Shown: positions 48,651 to 61,000 of the stretch, piece after piece | Layout of the letters: the number at the start of each line of letters is the position of its first letter | Numbering within the stretch: the stretch's first letter is position 1 | From: Allacma fusca | Lineage: Eukaryota > Arthropoda > Collembola > Symphypleona > Sminthuridae | Length of the DNA: 64,000 bases | NCBI GenBank assembly: GCA_947179485.1 | Contig: OX359245.1 | Location: forward strand, 2,771,001-2,835,000 | Reading direction: 5' to 3' | The notes under the pieces: generated by a model | The model's input: the letters and a program-made list of their open reading frames with translations, nothing else | Databases searched by the model: none | Told to the model about the DNA's origin: nothing | Made by a program: the position numbers and the translations under genes

Positions 48651-50463
48651 ACACAATCAATGGAAATCTTCGGTAATTTTTCAAATGTCAATTCTCTACA
48701 TGGTTTTTGTAACGGCATAACAAGCATCAAAATCAAAGAAAGAGTTCTAGAACAAAGTCGGCACCATTCGGTTCTTAAGAGTGTAGAAAACATGCCAAAA
48801 CTGCTGCTCGTTTCGATAACGTAGTTGACATAACTCATTCCATTGAAATCTTCTGTAATTTTCCAAATGTTAATTTTCTACATGGTTCTTGTAACCGCAT
48901 TGAGAACACCAAAATCGAAGAAAGGGTTCTACAACATCTTTCTTACAAATCTCTATTGAAGCAAGTTGAAAATGTGCCAAAACTGCTACTCCTTCCAAGA
49001 GCGCATTTGAAAAAACCCAAGCCTTTGAAATCTTTCGTATGTTTTAAAACGAAGATTTTAACATGGTTCTTGTAACGGCATGACAAACATCAAAATCGAA
49101 AATAGGGTTCTAGATCAAAGTCGGCACTAATCATTCCGTAAGAGTGTAGAAAACATACAAAACTACTGCTGCTTCGAGACTGTACTAGACAAAACTCATT
49201 CCTTTGAAATCTTCTGTAACTTTTCAAATGTCAATTTTCTACATGGTTCTTAACACGGCATAACAAACATCAAAATAAAAAAAGGGTTCTAAAACCAAGT
49301 CGACACTAATCGGTTTGTAAGAGTGTAGAAAACATGCAGAACCTGCTGCTCCTTTCGAGACTGTACTAGACAAATCTCATTTCATTAAAATCTTCTGTAA
49401 TTTTTCAAATGTCAATTTTCAACAAAGTTTTTGTAACGGCATGACAAATATCAAAACCAAAGAAAGGGTTCTAGTAAAAAGTCGGCCCTAACCACTCGGT
49501 AAGAGTGTATCAAATATGCAAAAACTGCTGCTCCATTCGAGACTGTACTAGACAAAACACAATCAATGGAAATCTTCGGTAATTTTTCAAATGTCAATTC
49601 TCTACATGGTTTTTGTAACGGCATAACAAGCATCAAAATCAAAGAAAGAGTTCTAGAACAAAGTCGGCACCATTCGGTTCTTAAGAGTGTAGAAAACATG
49701 CCAAAACTGCTGCTCGTTTCGATAACGTAGTTGACATAACTCATTCCATTGAAATCTTCTGTAATTTTCCAAATGTTAATTTTCTACATGGTTCTTGTAA
49801 CCGCATTGAGAACACCAAAATCGAAGAAAGGGTTCTACAACATCTTTCTTACAAATCTCTATTGAAGCAAGTTGAAAATGTGCCAAAACTGCTACTCCTT
49901 CCAAGAGCGCATTTGAAAAAACCCAAGCCTTTGAAATCTTTCGTATGTTTTAAAACGAAGATTTTAACATGGTTCTTGTAACGGCATGACAAACATCAAA
50001 ATCGAAAATAGGGTTCTAGATCAAAGTCGGCACTAATCATTCCGTAAGAGTGTAGAAAACATACAAAAACTACTGCTGCTTCGAGACTGTACTAGACAAA
50101 ACTCATTCCTTTGAAATCTTCTGTAACTTTTCAAATGTCAATTTTCTACATGGTTCTTAAAACGGCATAACAAACATCAAAATAAAAAAAGGGTTCTAAA
50201 ACCAAGTCGACACTAATCGGTTTGTAAGAGTGTAGAAAACATGCAGAACCTGCTGCTCCTTTCGAGACTGTACTAGACAAATCTCATTTCATTGAAATTT
50301 TCTGTAATTTTTCAAATGTCAATTTTCAACAAAGTTTTTGTAACGGCATGACAAATATCAAAACCGAAGAAAGGGTTCTAGTAAAAAGTCGGCCCTAACC
50401 ACTCGGTAAGAGTGTATCAAATATGCAAAAACTGCTGCTCCATTCGAGACTAAACTAGACAAA
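48651..50463 (+). repeat. Two near-identical pentamer HORs with short indels
   Basis: HORs start at 48651 (906 bp) and 49557 (907 bp). Both have ACACAATCAATGG, AACGTAGTTGACATAAC in A and a one-base deletion in C (GAAGATTTTAACATGG). Only the first also carries ATACAAAACTACTGC in C and TTCTTAACACGGC in D, variants it shares with the HOR to its left. Haplotype blocks therefore overlap in steps. Confidence 0.85.
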
Positions 50464-51369
50464 ACTCAATCAATGGAAATCTTCGGTAATTTTTCAAATG
50501 CCAATTCTCTACATGGTTTTTGTAACGGCATAACAAGCATCGAAATCAAAGAAAGAGTTCTAGAACAAAGTCGGCACTATTCGGTTCTTAAGAGTGTAGA
50601 AAACATGCCAAAACTGCTGCTCGTTTCGATAACGTACTTGACAAAACTCATTCCATTGAAATCTTCTGTAATTTTCCAAATGTTAATTTTCTACATGGTT
50701 CTTGTAACCGCATTGAGAACACCAAAATCGAAGAAAGGGTTCTACAACATCTTTCTTACAAATCTCTATTGAAGCAAGTAGAAAATGTGCCAAAACTGCT
50801 ACTCCTTCCAAGAGCGCATTTGAAAAAACCCAAGCCTTTGAAATCTTTCGTATGTTTTAAAACGAAGATTTTCAACATGGTTCTTGTAACGGCATGACAA
50901 ACATCAAAATCGAAAATAGGGTTCTAGATCAAAGTCGGCACTAATCATTCCGTAAGAGTGTAGAAAACATACAAAAACTACTGCTGCTTCGAGACTGTAG
51001 TAGACAAAACTCATTCCTTTGAAATCTTCTGTAACTTTTCAAATGTCAATTTTCTACATGGTTCTTAACACGGCATAACAAACATCAAAATAAAAAAAGG
51101 GTTCTAAAACCAAGTCGACACTAATCGGTTTGTAAGTGTAGAAAACATGCAGAACCTGCTGCTCCTTTCGAGACTGTACTAGACAAATCTCATTTCATTA
51201 AAATCTTCTGTAATTTTTCAAATGTCAATTTTCAACAAAGTTTTTGTAACGGCATGACAAATATCAAAACCAAAGAAAGGGTTCTAGTAAAAAGTCGGCC
51301 CTAACCACTTGGTAAGAGTGTATCAAATATGCAAAAACTGCTGCTCCATTCGAGACTGTACTAGACAAA
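50464..51369 (+). repeat. Pentamer HOR, 906 bp, of a different lineage
   Basis: A begins ACTCAATCAATGG and has AAATGCCAATTC, and the preceding E ends GACTAAACTAGAC. B has GCAAGTAGAAAATG, and the TTGACATAAC change of both neighbours is absent. D has lost two bases (TTTGTAAGTGTAG near 51135). It interrupts a run of three otherwise similar HORs (48651, 49557, 51370). Confidence 0.84.
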
Positions 51370-52278
51370 ACACAATCAATGGAAATCTTCGGTAATTTTT
51401 CAAATGTTAATTCTCTACATGGTTTTTGTAACGGCATAACAAGCATCAAAATCAAAGAAAGAGTTCTAGAACAAAGTCGGCACCATTCGGTTCTTAAGAG
51501 TGTAGAAAACATGCCAAAACTGCTGCTCGTTTCGATAACGTAGTTGACATAACTCATTCCATTGAAATCTTCTGTAATTTTCCAAATGTTAATTTTCTAC
51601 ATGGTTCTTGTAACCGCATTGAGAACACCTAAATCGAAGAAAGGGTTCTACTACATCTTTCTTACAAATCTCTATTGAAGCAAGTTGAAAATGTGCCAAA
51701 ACTGCTACTCCTTCCAAGAGCGCATTTGAAAAAACCCAAGCCTTTGAAATCTTTCGAGTGTTTTGAAACGAGTATTTTCAACATGGTTCTTGTAACGGCC
51801 TGACAAACATCAAAATCGAAAATAGGGTTCTAGATCAAAGTCGGCACTAATCATTCCGTAAGAGTGTAGAAAACATACAAAAACTACTGCTGCTTCGAGA
51901 CTGTACTAGACAAAACTCATTCCTTTGAAATCTTCTGTAACTTTTCAAATGTCAATTTTCTACATGGTTCTTAAAACGGCATAACAAACATCAAAATAAA
52001 AAAAAGGGTTCTAAATCCAAGTCGACACTAATCGGTTTGTAAGAGTGTAGAAAACATGCAGAACCTGCTGCTCCTTTCGACACTGTACTAGACAAATCTC
52101 ATTTCATTGAAATCTTCTGTAATTTTTTAAATGTCAATTTTCAACAAAGTTTTTGTAACGGCGTGACAAATATCAAAACCGAAGAAAGGGTTCTAGTAAA
52201 AAGTCGGCCCTAACCACTCGGTAAGAGTGCATCAAATATGCAAAAACTGCTGCTCCATTCGAGACTGTACTAGACAAA
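51370..52278 (+). repeat. Pentamer HOR, 909 bp
   Basis: A repeats the markers of 48651 and 49557 (ACACAATCAATGG, AACGTAGTTGACATAAC) with private AAATGTTAATTC. B has ACACCTAAATCG and TCTACTACATC. C switches to the TTTCGAGTGTTTTGAAACG form with GAGTATTTTC. D has the eight-base A run and the TTCGACACTG end. E has GTAATTTTTTAAATG and GGCGTGAC. It marks the passage to the next subdomain. Confidence 0.83.
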
Positions 52279-55005
52279 ACTCATTCAATGGAAATCTTCG
52301 GTAATTTTTCAAATGTCAATTTTCTACATGGTTCTTGTAACGGCATAACAAGCATCGAAATCAAAGAAAGAGTTCTAGAACAAAGTCGGCACTATTCGGT
52401 TCTTAAGAGTGTAGAAAACATGCCAAAACTGCTGCTCGTTTCGATAACGTACTTGACAAAACTCATTCCATTGAAATCTTCTGTAATTTTCCAAATGTTA
52501 ATTTTCTACATGGTTCTTGTAACCGCATTGAGAACACCAAAATCGAAGAAAGGGTTCTACAACATCTTTCTTACAAATCTCTATTGAAGCAAGTTGAAAA
52601 TGGGCCAAAACTGCAACTCTTTCCAAGAACGTATTTGAAAAAACCCAAGCCTTTGAAATCTTTCGAGTGTTTTGAAACGAAGATTTTCAACATGGTTCTT
52701 GTAACGGCCTGACAAACATCAAAATCGAAAATAGGGTTCTAGATCAAAGTCGGCACTAATCATTCCGTAAGAGTGTAGAAAACATACAAAAACTACTGCT
52801 GCTTCGAGACTGTACTAGACAAAACTCATTCCTTTGAAATCTTCTGTAACTTTTCAAATGTCAATTTTCTACTTGGTTCTTAATACGGCATAACAAACAT
52901 CAAAATAAAAAAAAGGGTTCTAAATCCAAGTCGACACTAATCGGTTTGTAAGAGTGTAGAAAACACGCAGAACCTGCTGCTCCTTTCGAGACTGTACTAG
53001 ACAAATCTCATTTCATTGAAATCTTCTGTAATTTTTCAAATGTCAATTTTCAACAAAGTTTTTGTAACGGCATGACAAATATCAAAACCGAAGAAAGGGT
53101 TCTAGTAAAAAGTCGGCACTAACCACTCGGTAAGAGTGCATCAAATATGCAAAAACTGCTGCTCCATTCGAGACTGTACTAGACAAAACTCATTCAATGG
53201 AAATCTTTGGTAATTTTTCAAATGTCAATTTTCTACATGGTTCTTGTAACGGCATAACAAGCATCGAAATCAAAGAAAGAGTTCTAGAACAAAGTCGGCA
53301 CTATTCGGTTCTTAAGAGTGTAGAAAACATGCCAAAACTGCTGCTCGTTTCGATAACGTACTTGACAAAACTCATTCCATTGAAATCTTCTGTAATTTTC
53401 CAAATGTTAATTTTCTACATGGTTCTTGTAACCGCATTGAGAACACCAAAATCGAAGAAAGGGTTCTACAACATCTTTCTTACAAATCTCTATTGAAGCA
53501 AGTTGAAAATGGGCCAAAACTGCAACTCTTTCCAAGAACGTATTTGAAAAAACCCAAGCCTTTTAAATCTTTCGAGTGTTTTGAAACGAAGATTTTCAAC
53601 ATGGTTCTTGTAACGGCCTGACAAACATCAAAATCGAAAATAGGGTTCTAGATCAAAGTCGGCACTAATCATTCCGTAAGAGTGTAGAAAACATACAAAA
53701 ACTACTGCTGCTTCGAGACTGTACTAGGCAAAACTCATTCCTTTGAAATCTTCTGTAACTTTTCAAATGTCAATTTTCTACATGGTTCTTAAAACGGCAT
53801 AACAAACATCAAAATAAAAAAAAGGGTTCTAAATCCAAGTCGACACTAATCGGTTTGTAAGAGTGTAGAAAACATGCAGAACCTGCTGCTCCTTTCGACA
53901 CTGTACTAGACAAATCTCATTTCATTGAAATTTTCTGTAATTTTTCAAATGTCAATTTTCAACAAAGTTTTTGTAACGGCATGACAAACATCAAAACCGA
54001 AGAAAGGGTTCTAGTCAAAAGTCGGCCCTAACCACTCGGTAAGAGTGCATCAAATATGCAAAAACTGCTGCTCCATTCGAGACTGTACTAGACAAAACTC
54101 ATTCAATGGAAATCTTTGGTAATTTTTCAAATGTCAATTTTCTACATGGTTCTTGTAACGGCATAACAAGCATCGAAATCAAAGAAAGAGTTCTAGAACA
54201 AAGTCGGCACTATTCGGTTCTTAAGAGTGTAGAAAACATGCCAAAACTGCTGCTCGTTTCGATAACGTACTTGACAAAACTCATTCCATTGAAATCTTCT
54301 GTAATTTTCCAAATGTTAATTTTCTACATGGTTCTTGTAACCGCATTGAGAACACCAAAATCGAAGAAAGGGTTCTACAACATCTTTCTTACAAATTTCT
54401 ATTGAAGCAAGTTGAAAATGGGCCAAAACTGCAACTCTTTCCAAGAACGTATTTGAAAAAACCCAAGCCTTTTAAATCTTTCGAGTGTTTTGAAACGAAG
54501 ATTTTCAACATGGTTCTTGTAACGGCCTGACAAACATCAAAATCGAAAATAGGGTTCTAGATCAAAGTCGGCACTAATCATTCCGTAAGAGTGTAGAAAA
54601 CATACAAAAACTACTGCTGCTTCGAGACTGTACTAGGCAAAACTCATTCCTTTGAAATCTTCTGTAACTTTTCAAATGTCAATTTTCTACATGGTTCTTA
54701 AAACGGCATAACAAACATCAAAATAAAAAAAAGGGTTCTAAATCCAAGTCGACACTAATCGGTTTGTAAGAGTGTAGAAAACATGCAGAACCTGCTGCTC
54801 CTTTCGACACTGTACTAGACAAATCTCATTTCATTGAAATTTTCTGTAATTTTTCAAATGTCAATTTTCAACAAAGTTTTTGTAACGGCATGACAAACAT
54901 CAAAACCGAAGAAAGGGTTCTAGTCAAAAGTCGGCCCTAACCACTCGGTAAGAGTGCATCAAATATGCAAAAACTGCTGCTCCATTCGAGACTGTACTAG
55001 ACAAA
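52279..55005 (+). repeat. Three pentamer HORs of 909 bp
   Basis: HORs start at 52279, 53188 and 54097, all with eight-base A runs in D and the GGGCCAAAACTGCAACTC form of B. The last two share AATCTTTGGTAATT in A, CCTTTTAAATC and GTACTAGGCAAAAC in C, and are a recent tandem pair. 52279 has CTACTTGGTTCTTAATACGG in D as a private change. Confidence 0.85.
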
Positions 55006-57730
55006 ACTCATTCAATGGAAATCTTCGGTAATTTTTCAAATGTCAATTCTCTACATGGTTCTTTTAACGGCATAACAAGCATCGAAATCAAAGAAAGAGT
55101 TCTAGAACAAAGTCGGCACTATTCGGTTCTTAAGAGTGTAGAAAACATGCCAAAACTGCTGCTCGTTTCGATAACGTACTTGACAAAACTCATTCCATTG
55201 AAATCTTCTGTAATTTTCCAAATGTTAATTTTCTACATGGTTCTTGTAACCGCATTGAGAACACCAAAATCGAAGAAAGGGTTCTACAACATCTTTCTTA
55301 CAAATCTCTATTGAAGCAAGTTGAAAATGGGCCAAAACTGCTACTTTTTCCAAGAGCGCATTTGAAAAAACCCAAGCCTTTGAAATCTTTCGTATGTTTT
55401 AAAACGAAGATTTTCAACATGGTTCTTGTAACGGCATGACAAACATCAAAATCGAAAATAGGGTTCTAGATCAAAGTCGGCACTAATCATTCCGTAAGAG
55501 TGTAGAAAACATACAAAAACTACTGCTGCTTCGAGACTGTACTAGACAAAACTCATTCCTTTGAAATCTTCTGTAACTTTTCAAATGTCAATTTTCTACA
55601 TGGTTCTTAAAACGGCATAACAAACATCAAAATAAAAAAAGGGTTCTAAAACCAAGTCGACACTAATCGGTTTGTAAGAGTGTAGAAAACATGCAGAACC
55701 TGCTGCTCCTTTCGAGACTGTACTAGACCAATCTCATTTCATTGAAATTTTCTGTAATTTTTCAAATGTCAATTTTCAACAAAGTTTTTGTAACGGCATG
55801 ACAAACATCAAAACCGAAGAAAGGGTTCTAGTAAAAAGTCGGCACTAACCACTCGGGAAGAGTTTATCAAATATGCAAAAACTGCTTCTCCATTCGAGAC
55901 TGCACTAGACAAAACTCATTCAATGAAAATCTTCGGTAATTTTTCAAATGTCAATTCTCTACATGGTTCTTGTAACGGCATAACAAGCATCGAAATCAAA
56001 GAAAGAGTTCTAGAACAAAGTCGGCACTATTCGGTTCTTAAGAGTGTAGAAAACATGCCAAAACTGCTGCTCGTTTCGATAACGTACTTGACAAAACTCA
56101 TTCCATTGAAATCTTCTGTAATTTTCCAAATGTTAATTTTCTACATGGTTCTTGTAACCGCATTGAGAACACCAAAATCGAAGAAAGGGTTCTACAACAT
56201 CTTTCTTACAAATCTCTATTGAAGCAAGTTGAAAATGTGCCAAAACTGCTACTCCTTCCAAGAGCGCATTTGAAAAAACCCAAGCCTTTGAAATCTTTCG
56301 TATGTTTTAAAACGAAGATTTTCAACATGGTTCTTGTAACGGCATGACAAACATCAAAATCGAAAATAGGGTTCTAGATCAAAGTCGGCACTAATCATTC
56401 CGTAAGAGTGTAGAAAACATACAAAAACTACTGCTGCTTCGAGAATGTACTAGACAAAACTCATTCCTTTGAAATCTTCTGTAACTTTTCAAATGTCAAT
56501 TTTCTACATGGTTCTTAAAACGGCATAACAAACATCAAAATAAAAAAAGGGTTCTAAATCCAAGTCGACACTAATCGGTTTGTAAGAGTGTAGAAAACAT
56601 GCAGAACCTGCTGCTCCTTTCGAGACTGTACTAGACAAATCTCATTTCATTGAAATTTTCTGTAATTTTTCAAATGTCAATTTTCAACAAAGTTTTTTTA
56701 ACGGCATGACAAACATCAAAACCGAAGAAAGGGTTCTAGTAAAAAGTCGGCACTAACCACTCGGGAAGAATTTATCAAATATGTAAAAACTGCTGCTTCA
56801 TTCGAGACTGTACTAGACAAAACTCATTCAATGGAAATCTTCGGTAATTTTTCAAATGTCAATTCTCTACATGGTTCTTGTAACGGCATAACAAGCATCG
56901 AAATCAAAGAAAGAGTTCTAGAACAAAGTCGGCACTATTCGGTTTTTAAGAGTGTAGAAAACATCCCAAAACTGCTGCTCGTTTCGATAACGTACTTGAC
57001 AAAACTCATTCAATTGAAATCTTCTGTAATTTTCAAAATGTTAATTTTCTACATGGTTCTTGTAACCGCATTGAGAACACCAAAATCGAAGAAAGGGTTC
57101 TACAACATCTTTCTTACAAATCTCTATTGAAGCAAGTTGAAAATGTGCCAAAACTGCTACTCCTTCCAAGAGCGCATTTGAAAAAACCCAAGCCTTTGAA
57201 ATCTTTCGTATGTTTTAAAACGAAGATTTTCAACATGGTTCTTGTAACGGCCTGACAAACATCAAAATCGAAAATAGGGTTCTAGATCAAAGTCGGCACT
57301 AATCATTCCGTAAGAGTGTAGAAAACATACAAAAACTACTGCTGCTTCGAGACTGTACTAGGCAAAACTCATTCCTTTGAAATCTTCTGTAACTTTTCAA
57401 ATGTCAATTTTCTACATGGTTCTTAAAACGGCATAACAAACATCAAAATAAAAAAAAGGGTTCTAAATCCAAGTCGACACTAATCGGTTTGTAAGAGTGT
57501 AGAAAACATGCAGAACCTGCTGCTCCTTTCGACACTGTACTAGACAAATCTCATTTCATTGAAATTTTCTGTAATTTTTCAAATGTCAATTTTCAACAAA
57601 GTTTTTGTAACGGCATGACAAACATCAAAACCGAAGAAAGGGTTCTAGTCAAAAGTCGGCCCTAACCACTCGGTAAGAGTGCATCAAATATGCAAAAACT
57701 GCTGCTCCATTCGAGACTGTACTAGACAAA
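55006..57730 (+). repeat. 15-monomer super-repeat, copy 1 (2,725 bp)
   Basis: Three pentamers start at 55006, 55914 and 56822. Markers in order: GGTTCTTTTAACGGC in A and GCTACTTTTTCC in B of the first; ATGAAAATC in A of the second, preceded by an E with ACTGCTTCTCC and a D ending TAGACCAATC; CGGTTTTTAAGAG, AACATCCC and TCATTCAATTG in the third, preceded by an E with GTTTTTTTAACGG and ATATGTAAAAAC. The C of the third HOR has the GGCCTGAC form. Confidence 0.87.
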
Positions 57731-60455
57731 ACTCATTCAATGGAAATCTTCGGTAATTTTTCAAATGTCAATTCTCTACATGGTTCTTTTAACGGCATAA
57801 CAAGCATCGAAATCAAAGAAAGAGTTCTAGAACAAAGTCGGCACTATTCGGTTCTTAAGAGTGTAGAAAACATGCCAAAACTGCTGCTTGTTTCGATAAC
57901 GTACTTGACAAAACTCATTCCATTGAAATCTTCTGTAATTTTCCAAATGTTAATTTTCTACATGGTTCTTGTAACCGCATTGAGAACACCAAAATCGAAG
58001 AAAGGGTTCTACAACATCTTTCTTACAAATCTCTATTGAAGCAAGTTGAAAATGGGCCAAAACTGCTACTTTTTCCAAGAGCGCATTTGAAAAAACCCAA
58101 GCCTTTGAAATCTTTCGTATGTTTTAAAACGAAGATTTTCAACATGGTTCTTGTAACGGCATGACAAACATCAAAATCGAAAATAGGGTTCTAGATCAAA
58201 GTCGGCACTAATCATTCCGTAAGAGTGTAGAAAACATACAAAAACTACTGCTGCTTCGAGACTGTACTAGACAAAACTCATTCCTTTGAAATCTTCTGTA
58301 ACTTTTCAAATGTCAATTTTCTACATGGTTCTTAAAACGGCATAACAAACATCAAAATAAAAAAAGGGTTCTAAAACCAAGTCGACACTAATCGGTTTGT
58401 AAGAGTGTAGAAAACATGCAGAACCTGCTGCTCCTTTCGAGACTGTACTAGACCAATCTCATTTCATTGAAATTTTCTGTAATTTTTCAAATGTCAATTT
58501 TCAACAAAGTTTTTGTAACGGCATGACAAACATCAAAACCGAAGAAAGGGTTCTAGTAAAAAGTCGGCACTAACCACTCGGGAAGAGTTTATCAAATATG
58601 CAAAAACTGCTTCTCCATTCGAGACTGCACTAGACAAAACTCATTCAATGAAAATCTTCGGTAATTTTTCAAATGTCAATTCTCTACATGGTTCTTGTAA
58701 CGGCATAACAAGCATCGAAATCAAAGAAAGAGTTCTAGAACAAAGTCGGCACTATTCGGTTCTTAAGAGTGTAGAAAACATGCCAAAACTGCTGCTCGTT
58801 TCGATAACGTACTTGACAAAACTCATTCCATTGAAATCTTCTGTAATTTTCCAAATGTTAATTTTCTACATGGTTCTTGTAACCGCATTGAGAACACCAA
58901 AATCGAAGAAAGGGTTCTACAACATCTTTCTTACAAATCTCTATTGAAGCAAGTTGAAAATGTGCCAAAACTGCTACTCCTTCCAAGAGCGCATTTGAAA
59001 AAACCCAAGCCTTTGAAATCTTTCGTATGTTTTAAAACGAAGATTTTCAACATGGTTCTTGTAACGGCATGACAAACATCAAAATCGAAAATAGGGTTCT
59101 AGATCAAAGTCGGCACTAATCATTCCGTAAGAGTGTAGAAAACATACAAAAACTACTGCTGCTTCGAGAATGTACTAGACAAAACTCATTCCTTTGAAAT
59201 CTTCTGTAACTTTTCAAATGTCAATTTTCTACATGGTTCTTAAAACGGCATAACAAACATCAAAATAAAAAAAGGGTTCTAAATCCAAGTCGACACTAAT
59301 CGGTTTGTAAGAGTGTAGAAAACATGCAGAACCTGCTGCTCCTTTCGAGACTGTACTAGACAAATCTCATTTCATTGAAATTTTCTGTAATTTTTCAAAT
59401 GTCAATTTTCAACAAAGTTTTTTTAACGGCATGACAAACATCAAAACCGAAGAAAGGGTTCTAGTAAAAAGTCGGCACTAACCACTCGGGAAGAATTTAT
59501 CAAATATGTAAAAACTGCTGCTTCATTCGAGACTGTACTAGACAAAACTCATTCAATGGAAATCTTCGGTAATTTTTCAAATGTCAATTCTCTACATGGT
59601 TCTTGTAACGGCATAACAAGCATCGAAATCAAAGAAAGAGTTCTAGAACAAAGTCGGCACTATTCGGTTTTTAAGAGTGTAGAAAACATCCCAAAACTGC
59701 TGCTCGTTTCGATAACGTACTTGACAAAACTCATTCAATTGAAATCTTCTGTAATTTTCAAAATGTTAATTTTCTACATGGTTCTTGTAACCGCATTGAG
59801 AACACCAAAATCGAAGAAAGGGTTCTACAACATCTTTCTTACAAATCTCTATTGAAGCAAGTTGAAAATGTGCCAAAACTGCTACTCCTTCCAAGAGCGC
59901 ATTTGAAAAAACCCAAGCCTTTGAAATCTTTCGTATGTTTTAAAACGAAGATTTTCAACATGGTTCTTGTAACGGCATGACAAACATCAAAATCGAAAAT
60001 AGGGTTCTAGATCAAAGTCGGCACTAATCATTCCGTAAGAGTGTAGAAAACATACAAAAACTACTGCTGCTTCGAGACTGTAGTAGACAAAACTCATTCC
60101 TTTGAAATCTTCTGTAACTTTTCAAATGTCAATTTTCTACATGGTTCTTAAAACGGCATAACAAACATCAAAATAAAAAAAAGGGTTCTAAATCCAAGTC
60201 GACACTAATCGGTTTGTAAGAGTGTAGAAAACATGCAGAACCTGCTGCTCCTTTCGAGACTGTACTAGACAAATCTCATTTCATTGAAATTTTCTGTAAT
60301 TTTTCAAATGTCAATTTTCAACAAAGTTTTTGTAACGGCATGACAAACATCAAAACCGAAGAAAGGGTTCTAGTAAAAAGTCGGCACTAACCACTCGGGA
60401 AGAATTTATCAAATATGCAAAAACTGCTGCTCCATTCGAGACTGTACTAGACAAA
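57731..60455 (+). repeat. 15-monomer super-repeat, copy 2 (2,725 bp)
   Basis: HORs at 57731, 58639 and 59547 repeat, at the same offsets, all the markers listed for copy 1. Differences are few: CTGCTTGTTTCG in the first A, GGCATGAC in C of the third HOR, and a final E of the GGCACTAACC / GAAGAATTTATC haplotype. The two copies are a young tandem duplication of three HORs. Confidence 0.87.
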
Positions 60456-61000
60456 ACTCATTCAATGGAAATCTTCGGTAATTTTTCAAATGTCAATTCT
60501 CTACATGGTTCTTGTAACGGCATAACAAGCATCGAAATCAAAGAAAGAGTTCTAGAACAAAGTCGGCACTATTCGGTTCTTAAGAGTGTAGAAAACATGC
60601 CAAAACTGCTGCTCGTTTCGATAACGTACTTGACAAAACTCATTCCATTGAAATCTTCTGTAATTTTCCAAATGTTAATTTTCTACATGGTTCTTGTAAC
60701 CGCATTGAGAACACCAAAATCGAAGAAAGGGTTCTACAACATCTTTCTTACAAATCTCTATTGAAGCAAGTTGAAAATGTGCCAAAACTGCTACTTTTTC
60801 CAAGAGCGCATTTGAAAAAACCCAAGCCTTTGAAATCTTTCGTATGTTTTAAAACGAAGATTTTCAACATGGTTCTTGTAACGGCATGACAAACATCAAA
60901 ATCGAAAATAGGGTTCTAGATCAAAGTCGGCACTAATCATTCCGTAAGAGTGTAGAAAACATACAAAAACTACTGCTGCTTCGAGACTGTACTAGACAAA
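60456..61000 (+). repeat. Truncated HOR A-B-C (545 bp)
   Basis: Only three monomers separate the A at 60456 from the A at 61001. C ends normally in TTCGAGACTGTACTAGAC and is followed directly by ACTCAATCAATGG of the next A. D and E are absent. This is the reciprocal of the D-E gain in the heptamers, and the join lies in the conserved box at the monomer end. Confidence 0.9.
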
